Notes: generated by a model not told the origin, from the sequence alone. A stretch of 64,000 nucleotides of DNA from Larkinella sp. C7 (GCF_006149005.1 NZ_VBSL01000006.1:124001-188000); one strand, 5' to 3'; positions 8,326 through 17,473 are shown, numbered from the stretch's first letter. Program-made: numbers and translations.

Positions 8326-8915
8326 TGAACATGATGAAAGACAAATTAGAACGATTTGTCCGGGATAACCGGGAAGATTTCGATGTATTTGAGCCCAGAG
8401 CAGATTTATGGAAAGATCTGGAGAAAGGACTCGGGCACAAAGAACGTCCGTTGTGGCAACGTCCGTTGGGGCTGGGCTGGTCGGGCTCGAACGCATCCCG
8501 CCGGATGGTCTGGCAGATTGCGGCCACCGTTTTGCTGATGCTGGGTCTGGGCGGTTTCTGGTATGTTAACCAGAAGTACGGCATGACGGATCAGCCTGAT
8601 ATGATGGCTTTCAATCCGACCTATGCCCGAACCGTGCAGCAATATACCCGTCTGATTGAAGACAAACGGGGCGAATTGAAAACGGTCCTGGAAAGCAATC
8701 CGGCTCTCTATCAACAGTTTGCGGCTGATTTGGACCGGCTGGAGAAAACCTACCAGAACTTAAAGCAGGAGCTTCCGAAAACACCCAATCAGGAAATGAT
8801 GATTCAGGCAATGGTACAAAACCTGAAAACCCAAATCGACTTGCTAAACCAGCAGTTGATGATTATCCAGCGTATTAAGCAACAAAACAATGAAACGAAT
8901 AAACTTCCTGTGTAA
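8325..8915 (+). CDS. Putative membrane anti-sigma factor
   Basis: A 196-residue protein with an acidic N-terminal cytoplasmic part (DKLERFVRDNREDFDVFEPRADLWKDLE). One transmembrane helix follows near residues 63-82 (WQIAATVLLMLGLGGFWYV). The C-terminal half is predicted coiled coil (LIEDKRGELKTVLE, LKTQIDLLNQQLMIIQRI). The N-terminal 'F..PxxxLWxxLE' pattern and the place after an ECF sigma gene are usual for Bacteroidota anti-sigma factors; no Cys/His zinc motif is present. It should hold the sigma factor at the membrane until a signal releases it. The end overlaps the DUF4097 gene by 26 bp, showing translational coupling. Confidence 0.7.
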   Translation: MNMMKDKLERFVRDNREDFDVFEPRADLWKDLEKGLGHKERPLWQRPLGLGWSGSNASRRMVWQIAATVLLMLGLGGFWYVNQKYGMTDQPDMMAFNPTYARTVQQYTRLIEDKRGELKTVLESNPALYQQFAADLDRLEKTYQNLKQELPKTPNQEMMIQAMVQNLKTQIDLLNQQLMIIQRIKQQNNETNKLPV

Positions 8916-9945
8916 TTTCCTACTGGTCAGCATCCTGTCTGTCGGTCTGGTTATGGCCGAAAACACGGAACTGAGCGAGCGGAAAAAGACGATCGTAAAA
9001 GTATACGACGTAACGTCCAAAGATCACTTAATGGTTGAAAATCAGTTTGGTAATGTTAACATCAACTTGTGGAACCGGGATGAAATCCGGGTAGATATTA
9101 CCATCAAAGCGAGTTCCAGTTCCGACGATCGCGTTCAGAAATACCTCGATGCCGTCGACATCAGCGAAAAACGCAACGGCGACCAGATTATCCTGAAAAC
9201 CACCATCGATAAAAGCGGTTTTGGCGGAAACTGGATCATGAACCGCAACAAAGACGGCGAGAAGAATTTTGTTCAGATCGATTACCAGGTTTCCATGCCG
9301 AAAACCAACGCGTTAACGGTGAAAAACTCCTTCGGCAACACGACCATTCCGACGTTCAGCGCACCCTTGACCATCAACCAGCAGTACGGTAATTTCTCGA
9401 CTACGGAACTGAATGGCAATCAGGTCGATGTCGACGTACGCTTCGGGAAAGCCGATATTCAGGAAATGGGTAACGGAAAACTAAACATTCAATATTCAAA
9501 ACTGCAGTTGGAGAAGGCCAACAACATCAACCTGAACAACCAGTTTGGCGGACTTTGGATTGGCGAAGTAAGTCGGCTCGATGGCAAAATTGGCTATTCG
9601 GGTGCCAAAATCGGAACCATCAAACAGTCGTGCAACATCAAACTGGATTTCTCGGGCGGTTTCAAGATCGACCAACTGAACAAATCCGTCGATAACATCG
9701 ACATCCAGGCCAATTATTCGTCGGTTGTGTTGCCGATGGCGCAGAGCAGCGACTACAATTTTGACGTGACCGTGAGCTACGGTGGGTTCAAGTACCCTTC
9801 CGATGGCCGGATTATGATCAACGCCCAGCCCAACGACGACGATCGGGGGGTGAAATTGAAGAAACAATACAGCGGCAAGGTCGGAAAAGGAACCGCTACC
9901 AAAGTCCGCGTGGTGTCAACCTTCGGCGATGTGAAATTTCAATAG
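8890..9945 (+). CDS. DUF4097 family exported beta-repeat protein
   Basis: A 351-residue protein with a signal peptide (MKRINFLCNFLLVSILSVGLVMAE) followed by the repeated beta-strand pattern of DUF4097/DUF2807 domains (MVENQFGNVNINLWNRDEIRVDITIKAS, then several N-x-FG-x short turns). Such proteins fold as right-handed beta-solenoids at the cell surface or in the periplasm. They are frequent partners of ECF sigma operons, but their function is not established. The 26-bp overlap with the anti-sigma gene places it in the sigma operon. Its stop codon is 1 bp inside the end of the convergent cupin gene (7 bp overlap). Confidence 0.8.
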   Translation: MKRINFLCNFLLVSILSVGLVMAENTELSERKKTIVKVYDVTSKDHLMVENQFGNVNINLWNRDEIRVDITIKASSSSDDRVQKYLDAVDISEKRNGDQIILKTTIDKSGFGGNWIMNRNKDGEKNFVQIDYQVSMPKTNALTVKNSFGNTTIPTFSAPLTINQQYGNFSTTELNGNQVDVDVRFGKADIQEMGNGKLNIQYSKLQLEKANNINLNNQFGGLWIGEVSRLDGKIGYSGAKIGTIKQSCNIKLDFSGGFKIDQLNKSVDNIDIQANYSSVVLPMAQSSDYNFDVTVSYGGFKYPSDGRIMINAQPNDDDRGVKLKKQYSGKVGKGTATKVRVVSTFGDVKFQ

Positions 9946-10445
9946 GGCGTGAGCAACTCGATCACTTCCCGGCACTGCGGATAGTCGTTTAACAGCTCAG
10001 CCCGGTTGGCCAGCTCAAAATCCGCAAAATCAAATCCCGGCGCCACGGTGCAGCCCACCAGCGAGTAGGCGGTTTCCGGTGCCGGTTTCGAGCCAAACCA
10101 GCACCCGGCTGGCACAACGGCCTGAAAGACTTCACCCCGTTCCGGGTTATTCCCCAACCGAATGATTTCCAGTTCGCCCGACGGATGGATCACGTACACC
10201 TGCAGCGGGCCACCGGCGTAGAAATGCCACATTTCGTCGGCCTGAATGCGGTGCAGGGCTGATAGGTTGTGGTTTTCCAGCAAAAAGAAAATGCCGGTGC
10301 TGAAGCTCCGTTCTCCGGAAAACCGGGCGGGCAGGGCGCTATGCGGTATTTTTTCGGCGGAGCGATAGGTTTCAGCAAAATAACCGCCTTCGGGATGGGC
10401 TTGCATCCGGTAGGCGTCGATCCAGTATTGCGCGGGAAAATTCAT
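9939..10445 (-). CDS. Cupin_5 (DUF985) family protein
   Basis: A 168-residue single-domain cupin. The N-terminal AQYWIDAYRMQAHPEGGYFAETYRS, the sugar/metal-site-like segment HRIQADEMWHFYAGGPL and the GCWFGSKPAPETAYSLVGCTVAPGF ending are typical of the DUF985/Cupin_5 family. Structures of the family show a dimeric jelly-roll; proposed roles include sugar epimerase-like activity, unproven. It stands alone, overlaps the end of the convergent DUF4097 gene by 7 bp and follows the carboxypeptidase gene on the same strand after a 33-bp gap. Confidence 0.85.
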   Translation of the reverse strand: MNFPAQYWIDAYRMQAHPEGGYFAETYRSAEKIPHSALPARFSGERSFSTGIFFLLENHNLSALHRIQADEMWHFYAGGPLQVYVIHPSGELEIIRLGNNPERGEVFQAVVPAGCWFGSKPAPETAYSLVGCTVAPGFDFADFELANRAELLNDYPQCREVIELLTPY

Positions 10446-10478
10446 GAAATTGTTTTGTTGGATAGTACTTCCAGAGGA

Positions 10479-11960
10479 TTATTCCACCACGCCGGTGCCT
10501 AGTTTATTGGCACCGTTGCTGACATCCAGCCAGAATCCGTTGACAAAGACGTACCGCAACTGATTGCCCCGGCGCAGGACGAAGGTCGGAATCCGGCCGG
10601 TCTGAATGGGCCTGGCGGCCGAGGTGGTGGGCTGCAGCACATGAACCGGCGCAAGGTGCGTGGTTGCCCGCGACGGTGCGGCCAGCCGGAACGTGGTGAC
10701 GCCTTTCTGCACGAGTGAATCCAGTTTGTATTTTTTCAAATCCGCCAGCGAACGCAGCGTATCCGGATGAATCTGCCCCGGCGAAACCGTTAAACCGGTC
10801 GCGTCAATTTCCTCAATTCCGAAAAAGGTGGACAAATCGCCAAAATCGTCGATGGAACTGCGGTAGCCGAACGTGGCCGCATTACCGACATTTACTTCGT
10901 TCCGGTTGATGCCAATATCGACCGTAACCGGTTTTCCGCCCCGTATGATCTGCGCTTTCCGAATCAGCACATCGAATAAATACCGCTCGTTTTCGGGAAT
11001 GGTGTTGTATTCCGAACGGGATTCGGCCTTGTACGAATCCGTCGCAATGGCTTGTAGAGCCGTCAGAATGGACACGTAATTCAGTTTGCGGATGAACTGC
11101 TTCTCGGGATCGTTCGGATAACCGCCCGATTCGATCAGAATCAGCGTCGTTCCCCATTTCTGGATGTTGTCGCCGAAGGCGCGCGGCTCAAATTCGTCGG
11201 AATACCGTCCGACGCCCCCCGGAATAAATTGCTGCAACACCCGGTTCATGCCCACGATCAACTGCATCGACCGTTCGCGCACGGGATTGATGTTCCGGGC
11301 TTCGTCGTAGGCCGTCGCCAGAAACGAAATGGTGGCTTGTTTGGGTGTATGGCCGACGCTGTAGCGGGTGCTCTGGTCGTGGAGGTTAAAACCCACCTCC
11401 GGTTTTAGCGATTGCTGTAAACCCTTCAGAATCACCGATTCCGGCGATTGCAACCGCAACGCATCCCGGTTCAAATCAATATCCAGGGCATTCCGGCGCT
11501 GGTACCGTTCGGCACCGTCAGGGTTCAGCATCGGCACAAAATAGAGCGTCGTTTCGGCCAGCAGCTTGGTTTTGAACTCGTTAAATTCTCCATCGGCCCG
11601 AAGCAGGTTGAAGATGTCGAAAATTGCCATCGTTGCCGACGGTTCGTCGCCGTGCATCTGCGACCACAGCAGCACTTTTCGCGGGCCATTGCCAACTTTA
11701 ATCATCTGAATCGGCCGCTTTTCGACGGATTCGCCCACTTTCGTGATGTCAAACCGGCTGTCGGTTTTCAGCTTGTCGATGAGTGGTAAAATGTCGGCCT
11801 GCTTGAACCGGCGGTGGGTGAGGGCCGTATCGCGGTACGTATCGTACGTATCGAATAAATGCCGGGAGAAGGTCAAATCCTGACTGTATGCGGTGGTCAT
11901 TATGACTAAATTAAACGCAAAGATCGAAAAGGCGGTAGTAGATTTCAACATCTTTGTCAT
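10479..11960 (-). CDS. Secreted M14-family zinc carboxypeptidase
   Basis: A 493-residue protein with a signal peptide (LKSTTAFSIFAFNLVIMTTAYSQ). Zinc ligands and active-site residues of M14 peptidases are visible: SQMHGDEPSATM (His and Glu ligands), PDGAERYQRRNALDIDLNRDA (substrate Arg), NLHDQSTRYSVG (third-ligand His) and LILIESGGYPND (general-base Glu region). The last 150 residues form an additional domain of unknown role. The frame is open far upstream (to 12515), but that part is antisense to the permease gene. ATG 11960 is chosen because it starts a signal peptide and is preceded by AGGA at suitable spacing; ATG 11951 is the alternative. Likely digests peptides or cell-wall peptides in the periplasm. 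Confidence 0.88.
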   Translation of the reverse strand: MTKMLKSTTAFSIFAFNLVIMTTAYSQDLTFSRHLFDTYDTYRDTALTHRRFKQADILPLIDKLKTDSRFDITKVGESVEKRPIQMIKVGNGPRKVLLWSQMHGDEPSATMAIFDIFNLLRADGEFNEFKTKLLAETTLYFVPMLNPDGAERYQRRNALDIDLNRDALRLQSPESVILKGLQQSLKPEVGFNLHDQSTRYSVGHTPKQATISFLATAYDEARNINPVRERSMQLIVGMNRVLQQFIPGGVGRYSDEFEPRAFGDNIQKWGTTLILIESGGYPNDPEKQFIRKLNYVSILTALQAIATDSYKAESRSEYNTIPENERYLFDVLIRKAQIIRGGKPVTVDIGINRNEVNVGNAATFGYRSSIDDFGDLSTFFGIEEIDATGLTVSPGQIHPDTLRSLADLKKYKLDSLVQKGVTTFRLAAPSRATTHLAPVHVLQPTTSAARPIQTGRIPTFVLRRGNQLRYVFVNGFWLDVSNGANKLGTGVVE

Positions 11961-12074
11961 TCGTTTATCCTGTGAATCCCGTAAAAAAACAGGTCGAAAC
12001 AGATTCTTCCTGGTTTCTGCCAAATCTGGGGCTAAAAATAGCCGGTTTTTGGCGAAAAAGCCTATTATTGTAGG

Positions 12075-13406
12075 ATGACACCCCCCGAAACAAACCGTCC
12101 TTCCCAACTTCTCCGCCTGTTGGGCGTAGGCTTCGGCGTTGCCGTTACCATTGGTGGTACCATCGGCACCGGTATTCTCCGCCGACCCGGCACCATTGCG
12201 CAGGAGTTGGGGCAGCCGTCGCTTGCGTTGCTGGTGTGGGCGCTGGTGGGGGTTTACGCGCTGATTGGCTCGCTGCAGGTGATTGAACTGGGCACCATGA
12301 TTCCGAAAGCAGGGGCATGGTATGTGTTCGCGCGTCGGGCGTTTGGTGATTACGTCGGGTTTGTGATCGGGATCAGCAGCTGGCTCGGGAGCATTGCGGC
12401 CATGGCTTTCGGCGCGGCTGTGATGGGGGAGTACATTGCGCTGCTGATGCCCCCCCTGACGGCGTATATCAAGGCAATTGCGATTGGGATATTGCTGGCT
12501 TTCACGGCCTTTCACCTGATCGGCGTTCGACTGGCCAGCCGGGCGCAGGAGGTCATGAGTTTCATCAAGGCGGTGGGCTTACTGGCTTTTGTAGTCATTT
12601 GCTTTACATACACGCCCGACGAGCCGCTGCAATTTTCCGGCGACAACACCATTCCCATCGAAGGGTCGCTGCTGGTGGGTATTCTGGCCGCTTTGCAATC
12701 GGTTTTTTATACCTACGATGGCTGGCACACGGCGGCTTATTTCACGGAAGAAGACATCAATCCCAACAAAAACCTGCCGCGTTCGATGATGATCGGTGTT
12801 CTGCTGATCATCGGAATTTACCTGCTGGTCAATCTGGCGTTGTTTCACGTGCTGCCCATCGAGCAACTGGCGAAATCCAAACTCCCGGCTGCTGACGCGG
12901 TTCAGGTACTTTTTGGCCCCGCCAGCGCAAAAGTGGTGACGCTGCTGCTGATGATTTCGATTATGGGGATCATCAACGCGCAGATCATGTTCAACCCGCG
13001 GGTGTTGTTTGCCATCAGCCGTGATGGGTTGTTTGCCAAAGCCTTTACCCGCGTCAATACCGGCGGAACGCCCGCTCCGGCCATGTTTCTGACCGTCGCC
13101 ATGTCGATTCTGATGATTGTTACCGGCACCTACAGCAAACTGTCCGATGTGGCCTCCTTCTTTTTCGTACTCTGTTACGCAGCGGCTTTTGCTTCGCTGA
13201 TCCGGTTGCGAAAAACCGCCCCCGAACTCCCGCGCCCGGTTTTGGCCTGGGGCTACCCGCTGACGACCTGGCTGATGTTGCTGGCGTCGCTGGCGTTTCT
13301 GGTGGGCGTTATTTACAGCGATCTCTACAGCAGTGCCTACGCCGTCGGGTTCATCATCCTGAGTTATCCGCTGTTTTTGCTGGTGAAGCGACTGAACCGG
13401 GTGTAA
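12075..13406 (+). CDS. APC-superfamily amino acid permease
   Basis: A 443-residue integral membrane protein with about 12 hydrophobic segments. The first carries the APC substrate-binding pattern (VAVTIGGTIGTGILRRPGTIA), where the unwound TM1 Gly-rich stretch binds the amino-acid backbone. Segments such as FYTYDGWHTAAYFTEEDINPNKNLPRSMMIGV match the TM6-TM7 region of the LAT/YfnA-like branch. Substrate cannot be read from the sequence. The gene is divergent from the carboxypeptidase gene, starting 114 bp away, so a peptide/amino-acid scavenging link is possible but unproven. A GC-rich hairpin follows the stop. Confidence 0.9.
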   Translation: MTPPETNRPSQLLRLLGVGFGVAVTIGGTIGTGILRRPGTIAQELGQPSLALLVWALVGVYALIGSLQVIELGTMIPKAGAWYVFARRAFGDYVGFVIGISSWLGSIAAMAFGAAVMGEYIALLMPPLTAYIKAIAIGILLAFTAFHLIGVRLASRAQEVMSFIKAVGLLAFVVICFTYTPDEPLQFSGDNTIPIEGSLLVGILAALQSVFYTYDGWHTAAYFTEEDINPNKNLPRSMMIGVLLIIGIYLLVNLALFHVLPIEQLAKSKLPAADAVQVLFGPASAKVVTLLLMISIMGIINAQIMFNPRVLFAISRDGLFAKAFTRVNTGGTPAPAMFLTVAMSILMIVTGTYSKLSDVASFFFVLCYAAAFASLIRLRKTAPELPRPVLAWGYPLTTWLMLLASLAFLVGVIYSDLYSSAYAVGFIILSYPLFLLVKRLNRV

Positions 13407-13420
13407 GGGTATTATAAATT

Positions 13421-13444
13421 AGCCCACGGTTTTAACCGTGGGCT
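13421..13444 (+). terminator. Hairpin after the amino acid permease gene
   Basis: An 11-bp perfect stem (13421-13431 with 13434-13444) follows the stop by 14 nt. No T run follows, so it may stabilise the 3' end rather than terminate transcription by itself. Confidence 0.5.
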
Positions 13445-13495
13445 GGTAAGCAACTAATTTCCGATAGACCACTGATTTTTGTCTCCCGAACCGCT

Positions 13496-13948
13496 ATGAT
13501 TCAAACCCTACAATCCCTTTTTACCAGAGATCTTCACCGACTGAAACGGGAAATCGAACTCTATCAGGATGAAGCGAACTTATGGATTACCGACCGGGCC
13601 ATTACCAACCCGGCCGGTAATCTGTGTCTGCATCTTGTGGGCAATCTGAATACCTACATTGGGGCGGTTTTGGGCCATACCGGCTACATCCGGCATCGTG
13701 AACTGGAGTTTTCGCTCCGTGACATTCCCCGAATCGAACTGTTGCAGAAAGTGGATGAGACGATTCAGGTCGTTCTCGATGCCCTCGATCAGATGCGGGA
13801 AGAGCAGCTTCAGGAGGAGTATCCCCTGCTGGTGTTTGATGAGAAAACCAGCACCGAATACTTCCTGGTTCATCTGACAACCCATTTAACGTACCACCTG
13901 GGGCAAATCAATTACCACCGCCGTTTGCTGGATGCGGAAGCGGAATGA
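13496..13948 (+). CDS. DinB-like (DUF1572) four-helix protein
   Basis: A 150-residue protein with the layout of DinB/YfiT-like metal-binding four-helix bundles: an early His (LCLHLVGNLNTYIG) and a late His cluster (LVHLTTHLTYHLGQINYHRRLL) that would give the metal-site ligands. The closest family appears to be DUF1572. Members include thiol transferases that use mycothiol or bacillithiol, but this one has no assigned reaction. The stop codon abuts that of the convergent flavin reductase gene with no base between them. Confidence 0.8.
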   Translation: MIQTLQSLFTRDLHRLKREIELYQDEANLWITDRAITNPAGNLCLHLVGNLNTYIGAVLGHTGYIRHRELEFSLRDIPRIELLQKVDETIQVVLDALDQMREEQLQEEYPLLVFDEKTSTEYFLVHLTTHLTYHLGQINYHRRLLDAEAE

Positions 13949-14518
13949 TCAATCGTTTTTGCGAATCACCGTCATGCCTTTCGTCCAGCGCACCAGTTCA
14001 GTAAGCATCGTCTGAGCCGCTTTGTGGCTCGTTTCGTTGGGCTCAAATTCTTCCTGCTCGTTGATAAACTGATCAAAAAACGGAATGTTGACGGCTTCGA
14101 ACAGGGGAACCACTTTCAATGCGATCAGGTCTGATTTGAGGTGACTGGCAGCCCGCGTGCCGGCCGAAATACCGCCGTAACTGACAATACCGGCGGCTTT
14201 GTAGGCCCATTCCTGCACCAGGTATTGCAGGGCATTTTTCAGTGGAGCGGGGTAGCTATGATCATATTCTGCCGTCACGAAAATAAACGCATCGGCTTCG
14301 TCGATGCGGGCACTCCATTTTTTCGTGTGTTCATGAACGTACTGCTTCAAACGCGGATGAGCGGGTTCGTCCATGAAAGGGAGCTTGATGTCGGCCAGAT
14401 CCAATACTTCGACCTTAAAACCGCCGTGCTGCCGGGCTACTTCCGTGATCCAGTCCGTAACCAGTGGTCCTTTTCGGCTCGGCCGCACGGTCGAATTGAT
14501 AATTTTGAGATTGTACAT
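13949..14518 (-). CDS. NAD(P)H-dependent FMN reductase family protein
   Basis: A 189-residue flavodoxin-like protein. The N-terminal phosphate loop (IINSTVRPSRKGPLVTDW) binds FMN phosphate, and FVTAEYDHSYPAPLKNALQYL followed by YGGISAGTRAASHL are the two other conserved family segments. Such enzymes reduce FMN, quinones, azo compounds or chromate; the physiological substrate here is unknown. It lies 42 bp downstream of a cytosine deaminase-like gene on the same strand, so the two may form a small operon. Confidence 0.9.
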   Translation of the reverse strand: MYNLKIINSTVRPSRKGPLVTDWITEVARQHGGFKVEVLDLADIKLPFMDEPAHPRLKQYVHEHTKKWSARIDEADAFIFVTAEYDHSYPAPLKNALQYLVQEWAYKAAGIVSYGGISAGTRAASHLKSDLIALKVVPLFEAVNIPFFDQFINEQEEFEPNETSHKAAQTMLTELVRWTKGMTVIRKND

Positions 14519-14560
14519 GGGTTAGTTCAATTGGATTCGCACAGCGCGACCGCTCCGCGG

Positions 14561-14998
14561 CTACAATTCCCCAATATCCTCGTTCCATACCTCCGGTTTC
14601 TGAGCGATAAACTGGTTCATCATGTCGACGCATTCCGGCAGATCGAGGTCGATAACTTCCACGCCGTGTTCTTCCATGAACTCCCGCGCTCCGGGAAACG
14701 TTCGCGATTCCGCCACAATCACTTTCGGAATCTTGAACTGCACGATGGTTCCGGCGCACATGTAACACGGCATGAGCGTCGAGTAAATCACCGTATTGCG
14801 GAAGGAACCCACCCGACCGGCGTTGTTGAGGCAATCCATTTCGCCGTGCAGAATGGGGTTGTTTTCCTGCACCCGCTTGTTGTGCCCCGATGCGACCAGT
14901 TTTCCGTCTTTCACCAGGGCCGAGCCGATGGGAATGCCGCCTTCCGAAAGGCTCTTCCGGGCCTGACGGATGGCTTCCTGCATGAATTCGTCGTTCAT
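14561..14998 (-). CDS. Nucleobase deaminase resembling fungal cytosine deaminase
   Basis: A 145-residue member of the cytidine/deoxycytidylate deaminase fold. Zinc-site motifs are HGEMD (His ligand, catalytic Glu) and PCYMC (two Cys ligands). The full pattern resembles yeast cytosine deaminase Fcy1 more than TadA or guanine deaminases: EGGIPIGSALV near the start, LHGE followed by a LNNAGR segment, IPKVIV, and a C-terminal MNQFIAQKPEVWNEDIGEL against Fcy1 MKQFIDERPQDWFEDIGE (from memory). Likely reaction: cytosine to uracil for pyrimidine salvage. Bacteria more often use the unrelated amidohydrolase CodA. The next gene downstream is a flavin reductase. Confidence 0.85.
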   Translation of the reverse strand: MNDEFMQEAIRQARKSLSEGGIPIGSALVKDGKLVASGHNKRVQENNPILHGEMDCLNNAGRVGSFRNTVIYSTLMPCYMCAGTIVQFKIPKVIVAESRTFPGAREFMEEHGVEVIDLDLPECVDMMNQFIAQKPEVWNEDIGEL

Positions 14999-15064
14999 AA
15001 AATTCTCAGGGATTCTCCCTGGGTTAGTGATGAAACGCCTACAGCGTTTGGGGGCTCTACAGAT

Positions 15065-17443
15065 TTAACGCCGTCGGCGGTCTTTTCCAGCTTTTGCGGT
15101 TTTCGGGCGACCTCCGTCGGACGACGAACCGGAGCGTCGTTGCGAACGAGCTTCACCCGCGGTATTTTCACGGCGGGTCAGGCGGCTTTTGAGGGGCGTT
15201 TTCAGGGAGCCTTTGTCATCGACCAGGAACAGATCCAGACTCCGGCGGGCCAGATTGGCTTCTTTCACCCGAACCGTTACGGCATCACCAAACGCGAAGA
15301 TTTTTTTGTTCCGTTTGCCGATCAGCCGGTAATTGTCCTTGTCGAAATCGTAGAAATCATCGCCCAGATCGGTCATGCGCACCAGCCCTTCCGCGCTGGT
15401 TTCGGTGATTTCGACAAACAGGCCAAAATCCGTTACGCCCGTGATGATCCCTTTGAACTCCTGGTCTCGGTCCATGCGGTTCATGAACTCGACCTGCTTG
15501 TATTTGATGGAAGCCCGTTCGGCTTCGACGGCCACGCGTTCGCGGTCGGACGAATGCTTGCAACGCGCTTCATATTCTTCCTTGTCAACCGATTTGCCGC
15601 CGTCGAGGTAGTGTTGCAACAGCCGGTGGGCCATCATATCGGGGTAGCGACGGATGGGCGACGTAAAGTGCGAATACCGCCGGAACGAGAGGCCAAAATG
15701 GCCAATGTCCTCGGTGCTGTACCGGGCTTTTGCCATCGTCCGAATGGCGAGTTGTTGTAAGGCATTCTGCTCGGGTTGCCCTTCCAGGCTCTCCATCATC
15801 GTGTTGAACGACTTGGACAGCTCTTTTTCACTATCGATCTGGAGCTTATATCCAAACCGCCCGGCAAACGTGGCAAACGTCTTCAGTTTCTCGAAATCCG
15901 GCGAGTCGTGGACCCGGTAAATCATCACATTCGGGTGTTCTCCGCGCGACAAACCGTGGACGAATTCAGCGACCCGCTTGTTCGCCAACAGCATAAATTC
16001 TTCGATCAGCTTGTGGGCGTCTTTCCGTACTTTCGGATAAACCGACAACGGAACCCCGTTTTCGTCCAGCTTAAACTTGACCTCAACGGTTTCGAAGTTG
16101 ATGGCGCCGTGTCGAAACCGATCGTCGCGAAACTTGAAAGCGAGGTCGTTCAACAGCCGCAGCTCTTCCAAATAATCCCCGTGACCGCGATCGACAATGT
16201 CCTGCGCTTCTTCGTAGGCAAACCGGCGATCGGAGTGAATCACCGTCCGCCCAAACCATTCCTTTTTGATTTTGGCGTCGGGCGTCAGCTCAAATACCGC
16301 CGAAAACGTCAACTTATCCTCATTCGGGCGCAGCGAACACAGGTTATTCGACAGCTTTTCGGGCAACATTGGCACCACGCGGTCCACCAGATACACCGAC
16401 GTTCCGCGTTTGAAGGCTTCATCTTCCAAAGCCGTACCCGGCTGAATGTAGTGGGTGACGTCGGCAATGTGAACCCCGATTTCGTAATTGCCGTTGTCCA
16501 GCATCTGAATCGACAGCGCATCATCGAAATCCTTGGCGTCGTCGGGGTCAATCGTAAACGTCGTAATGCCGCGCATGTCGCGCCGTTTGGTGATTTCTTT
16601 CTTCGGAATTTTCTCCGAAATCCCTTTCGACTCTTTTTCTACCGCATCCGGAAAGTCCACGGGCAGGCCAAATTCGGCCAGAATCGCGTGCATTTCGGTG
16701 TTGTTCTGCCCGGCAGGCCCCAACACGGAGATAACTTCGCCTTCGGGCCGGTGACGGCTGTCGGGAAAACGCGTGAGCCGAACAATGACTTTGTCGCCAT
16801 CTTTCGCGTCGCTCAGTTTGTCTTTCGGAATATAAACTTCTTCGTAAATCTTCTTGCTGTCGGGAATCACCTGCCCGTAGTTCGGCCAGGTCGAAATCCG
16901 GCCCACCAGCTCAGAACGACCACGTTCCACAATGCTGACGACTTTCCCTTCAATCCGACGGCTCCGGGTTTGCGAACCGCGTGAAAAACCGCCGGAATTG
17001 GACGATCCGCTCAGTCGCACCACCTTCACTTTGTCGCCGTCGATGGCCCCGTTCAGGTCGTCGGTGCTGACGTAAATATCATTGTCGCGGTCGCCACTGC
17101 CGGTGCTGACAAAGGCAAACCGGGGATTCACGTGGTCGACGGTGCCTTCGGTGGTTCGGTCGGTTTCGTTAAACTGATACGTTCCGTCGGGGTGGCGGGT
17201 CAACTGGCCTTCGTCGGCGAGTTCGCCCAGCAAGCCGTGGGCAATAAATTTCGTTTTCCGGTCAACGATGTCGAAGTTGTCGAGGACATCGTTCTGTGAA
17301 AAAGATTCTTTGCTATTTATTTCAAAAAAAGCCGCAATGTCATTCTTCATTTCGTCCAGAAATGAGTCGGCCGACGGAACCGGGCGGTTCTGCGGGCTTC
17401 TGCGGCTTTGTTGTTCTCGTGGTTTACTTCGGTTATTTCTCAT
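15065..17443 (-). CDS. rnr: Ribonuclease R
   Basis: A 3'-5' processive exoribonuclease (792 residues) that degrades structured RNA. In order: a basic N-terminus, a winged-helix part, two OB cold-shock domains (around residues 80-260), the RNB catalytic domain with the Asp cluster (FTIDPDDAKDFDDALS, near 295-310), a C-terminal S1 domain (FKGIITGVTDFGLFVEI, near 665), and a Lys/Arg/Ser-rich tail rich in RRR, typical of RNase R. The start MRNNRSKPREQQSRR agrees with a basic N-terminus. The downstream flank toward the deaminase gene holds nothing recognisable. Confidence 0.96.
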   Translation of the reverse strand: MRNNRSKPREQQSRRSPQNRPVPSADSFLDEMKNDIAAFFEINSKESFSQNDVLDNFDIVDRKTKFIAHGLLGELADEGQLTRHPDGTYQFNETDRTTEGTVDHVNPRFAFVSTGSGDRDNDIYVSTDDLNGAIDGDKVKVVRLSGSSNSGGFSRGSQTRSRRIEGKVVSIVERGRSELVGRISTWPNYGQVIPDSKKIYEEVYIPKDKLSDAKDGDKVIVRLTRFPDSRHRPEGEVISVLGPAGQNNTEMHAILAEFGLPVDFPDAVEKESKGISEKIPKKEITKRRDMRGITTFTIDPDDAKDFDDALSIQMLDNGNYEIGVHIADVTHYIQPGTALEDEAFKRGTSVYLVDRVVPMLPEKLSNNLCSLRPNEDKLTFSAVFELTPDAKIKKEWFGRTVIHSDRRFAYEEAQDIVDRGHGDYLEELRLLNDLAFKFRDDRFRHGAINFETVEVKFKLDENGVPLSVYPKVRKDAHKLIEEFMLLANKRVAEFVHGLSRGEHPNVMIYRVHDSPDFEKLKTFATFAGRFGYKLQIDSEKELSKSFNTMMESLEGQPEQNALQQLAIRTMAKARYSTEDIGHFGLSFRRYSHFTSPIRRYPDMMAHRLLQHYLDGGKSVDKEEYEARCKHSSDRERVAVEAERASIKYKQVEFMNRMDRDQEFKGIITGVTDFGLFVEITETSAEGLVRMTDLGDDFYDFDKDNYRLIGKRNKKIFAFGDAVTVRVKEANLARRSLDLFLVDDKGSLKTPLKSRLTRRENTAGEARSQRRSGSSSDGGRPKTAKAGKDRRRR

Positions 17444-17473
17444 GTTTTTCGTTTAAAAGACGTTGGAGCCTAA

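Noticed and set aside
11961-12515. Long upstream extension of the M14 carboxypeptidase frame
   Set aside because: It is antisense to the permease gene and lacks a signal peptide; the internal ATG at 11960 begins a good signal peptide and has an AGGA before it.
14141-16984. Long plus-strand open frames across the flavin reductase, deaminase and rnr genes
   Set aside because: They run opposite three securely identified genes and give Phe/Arg/His-rich products typical of reverse-strand shadows.
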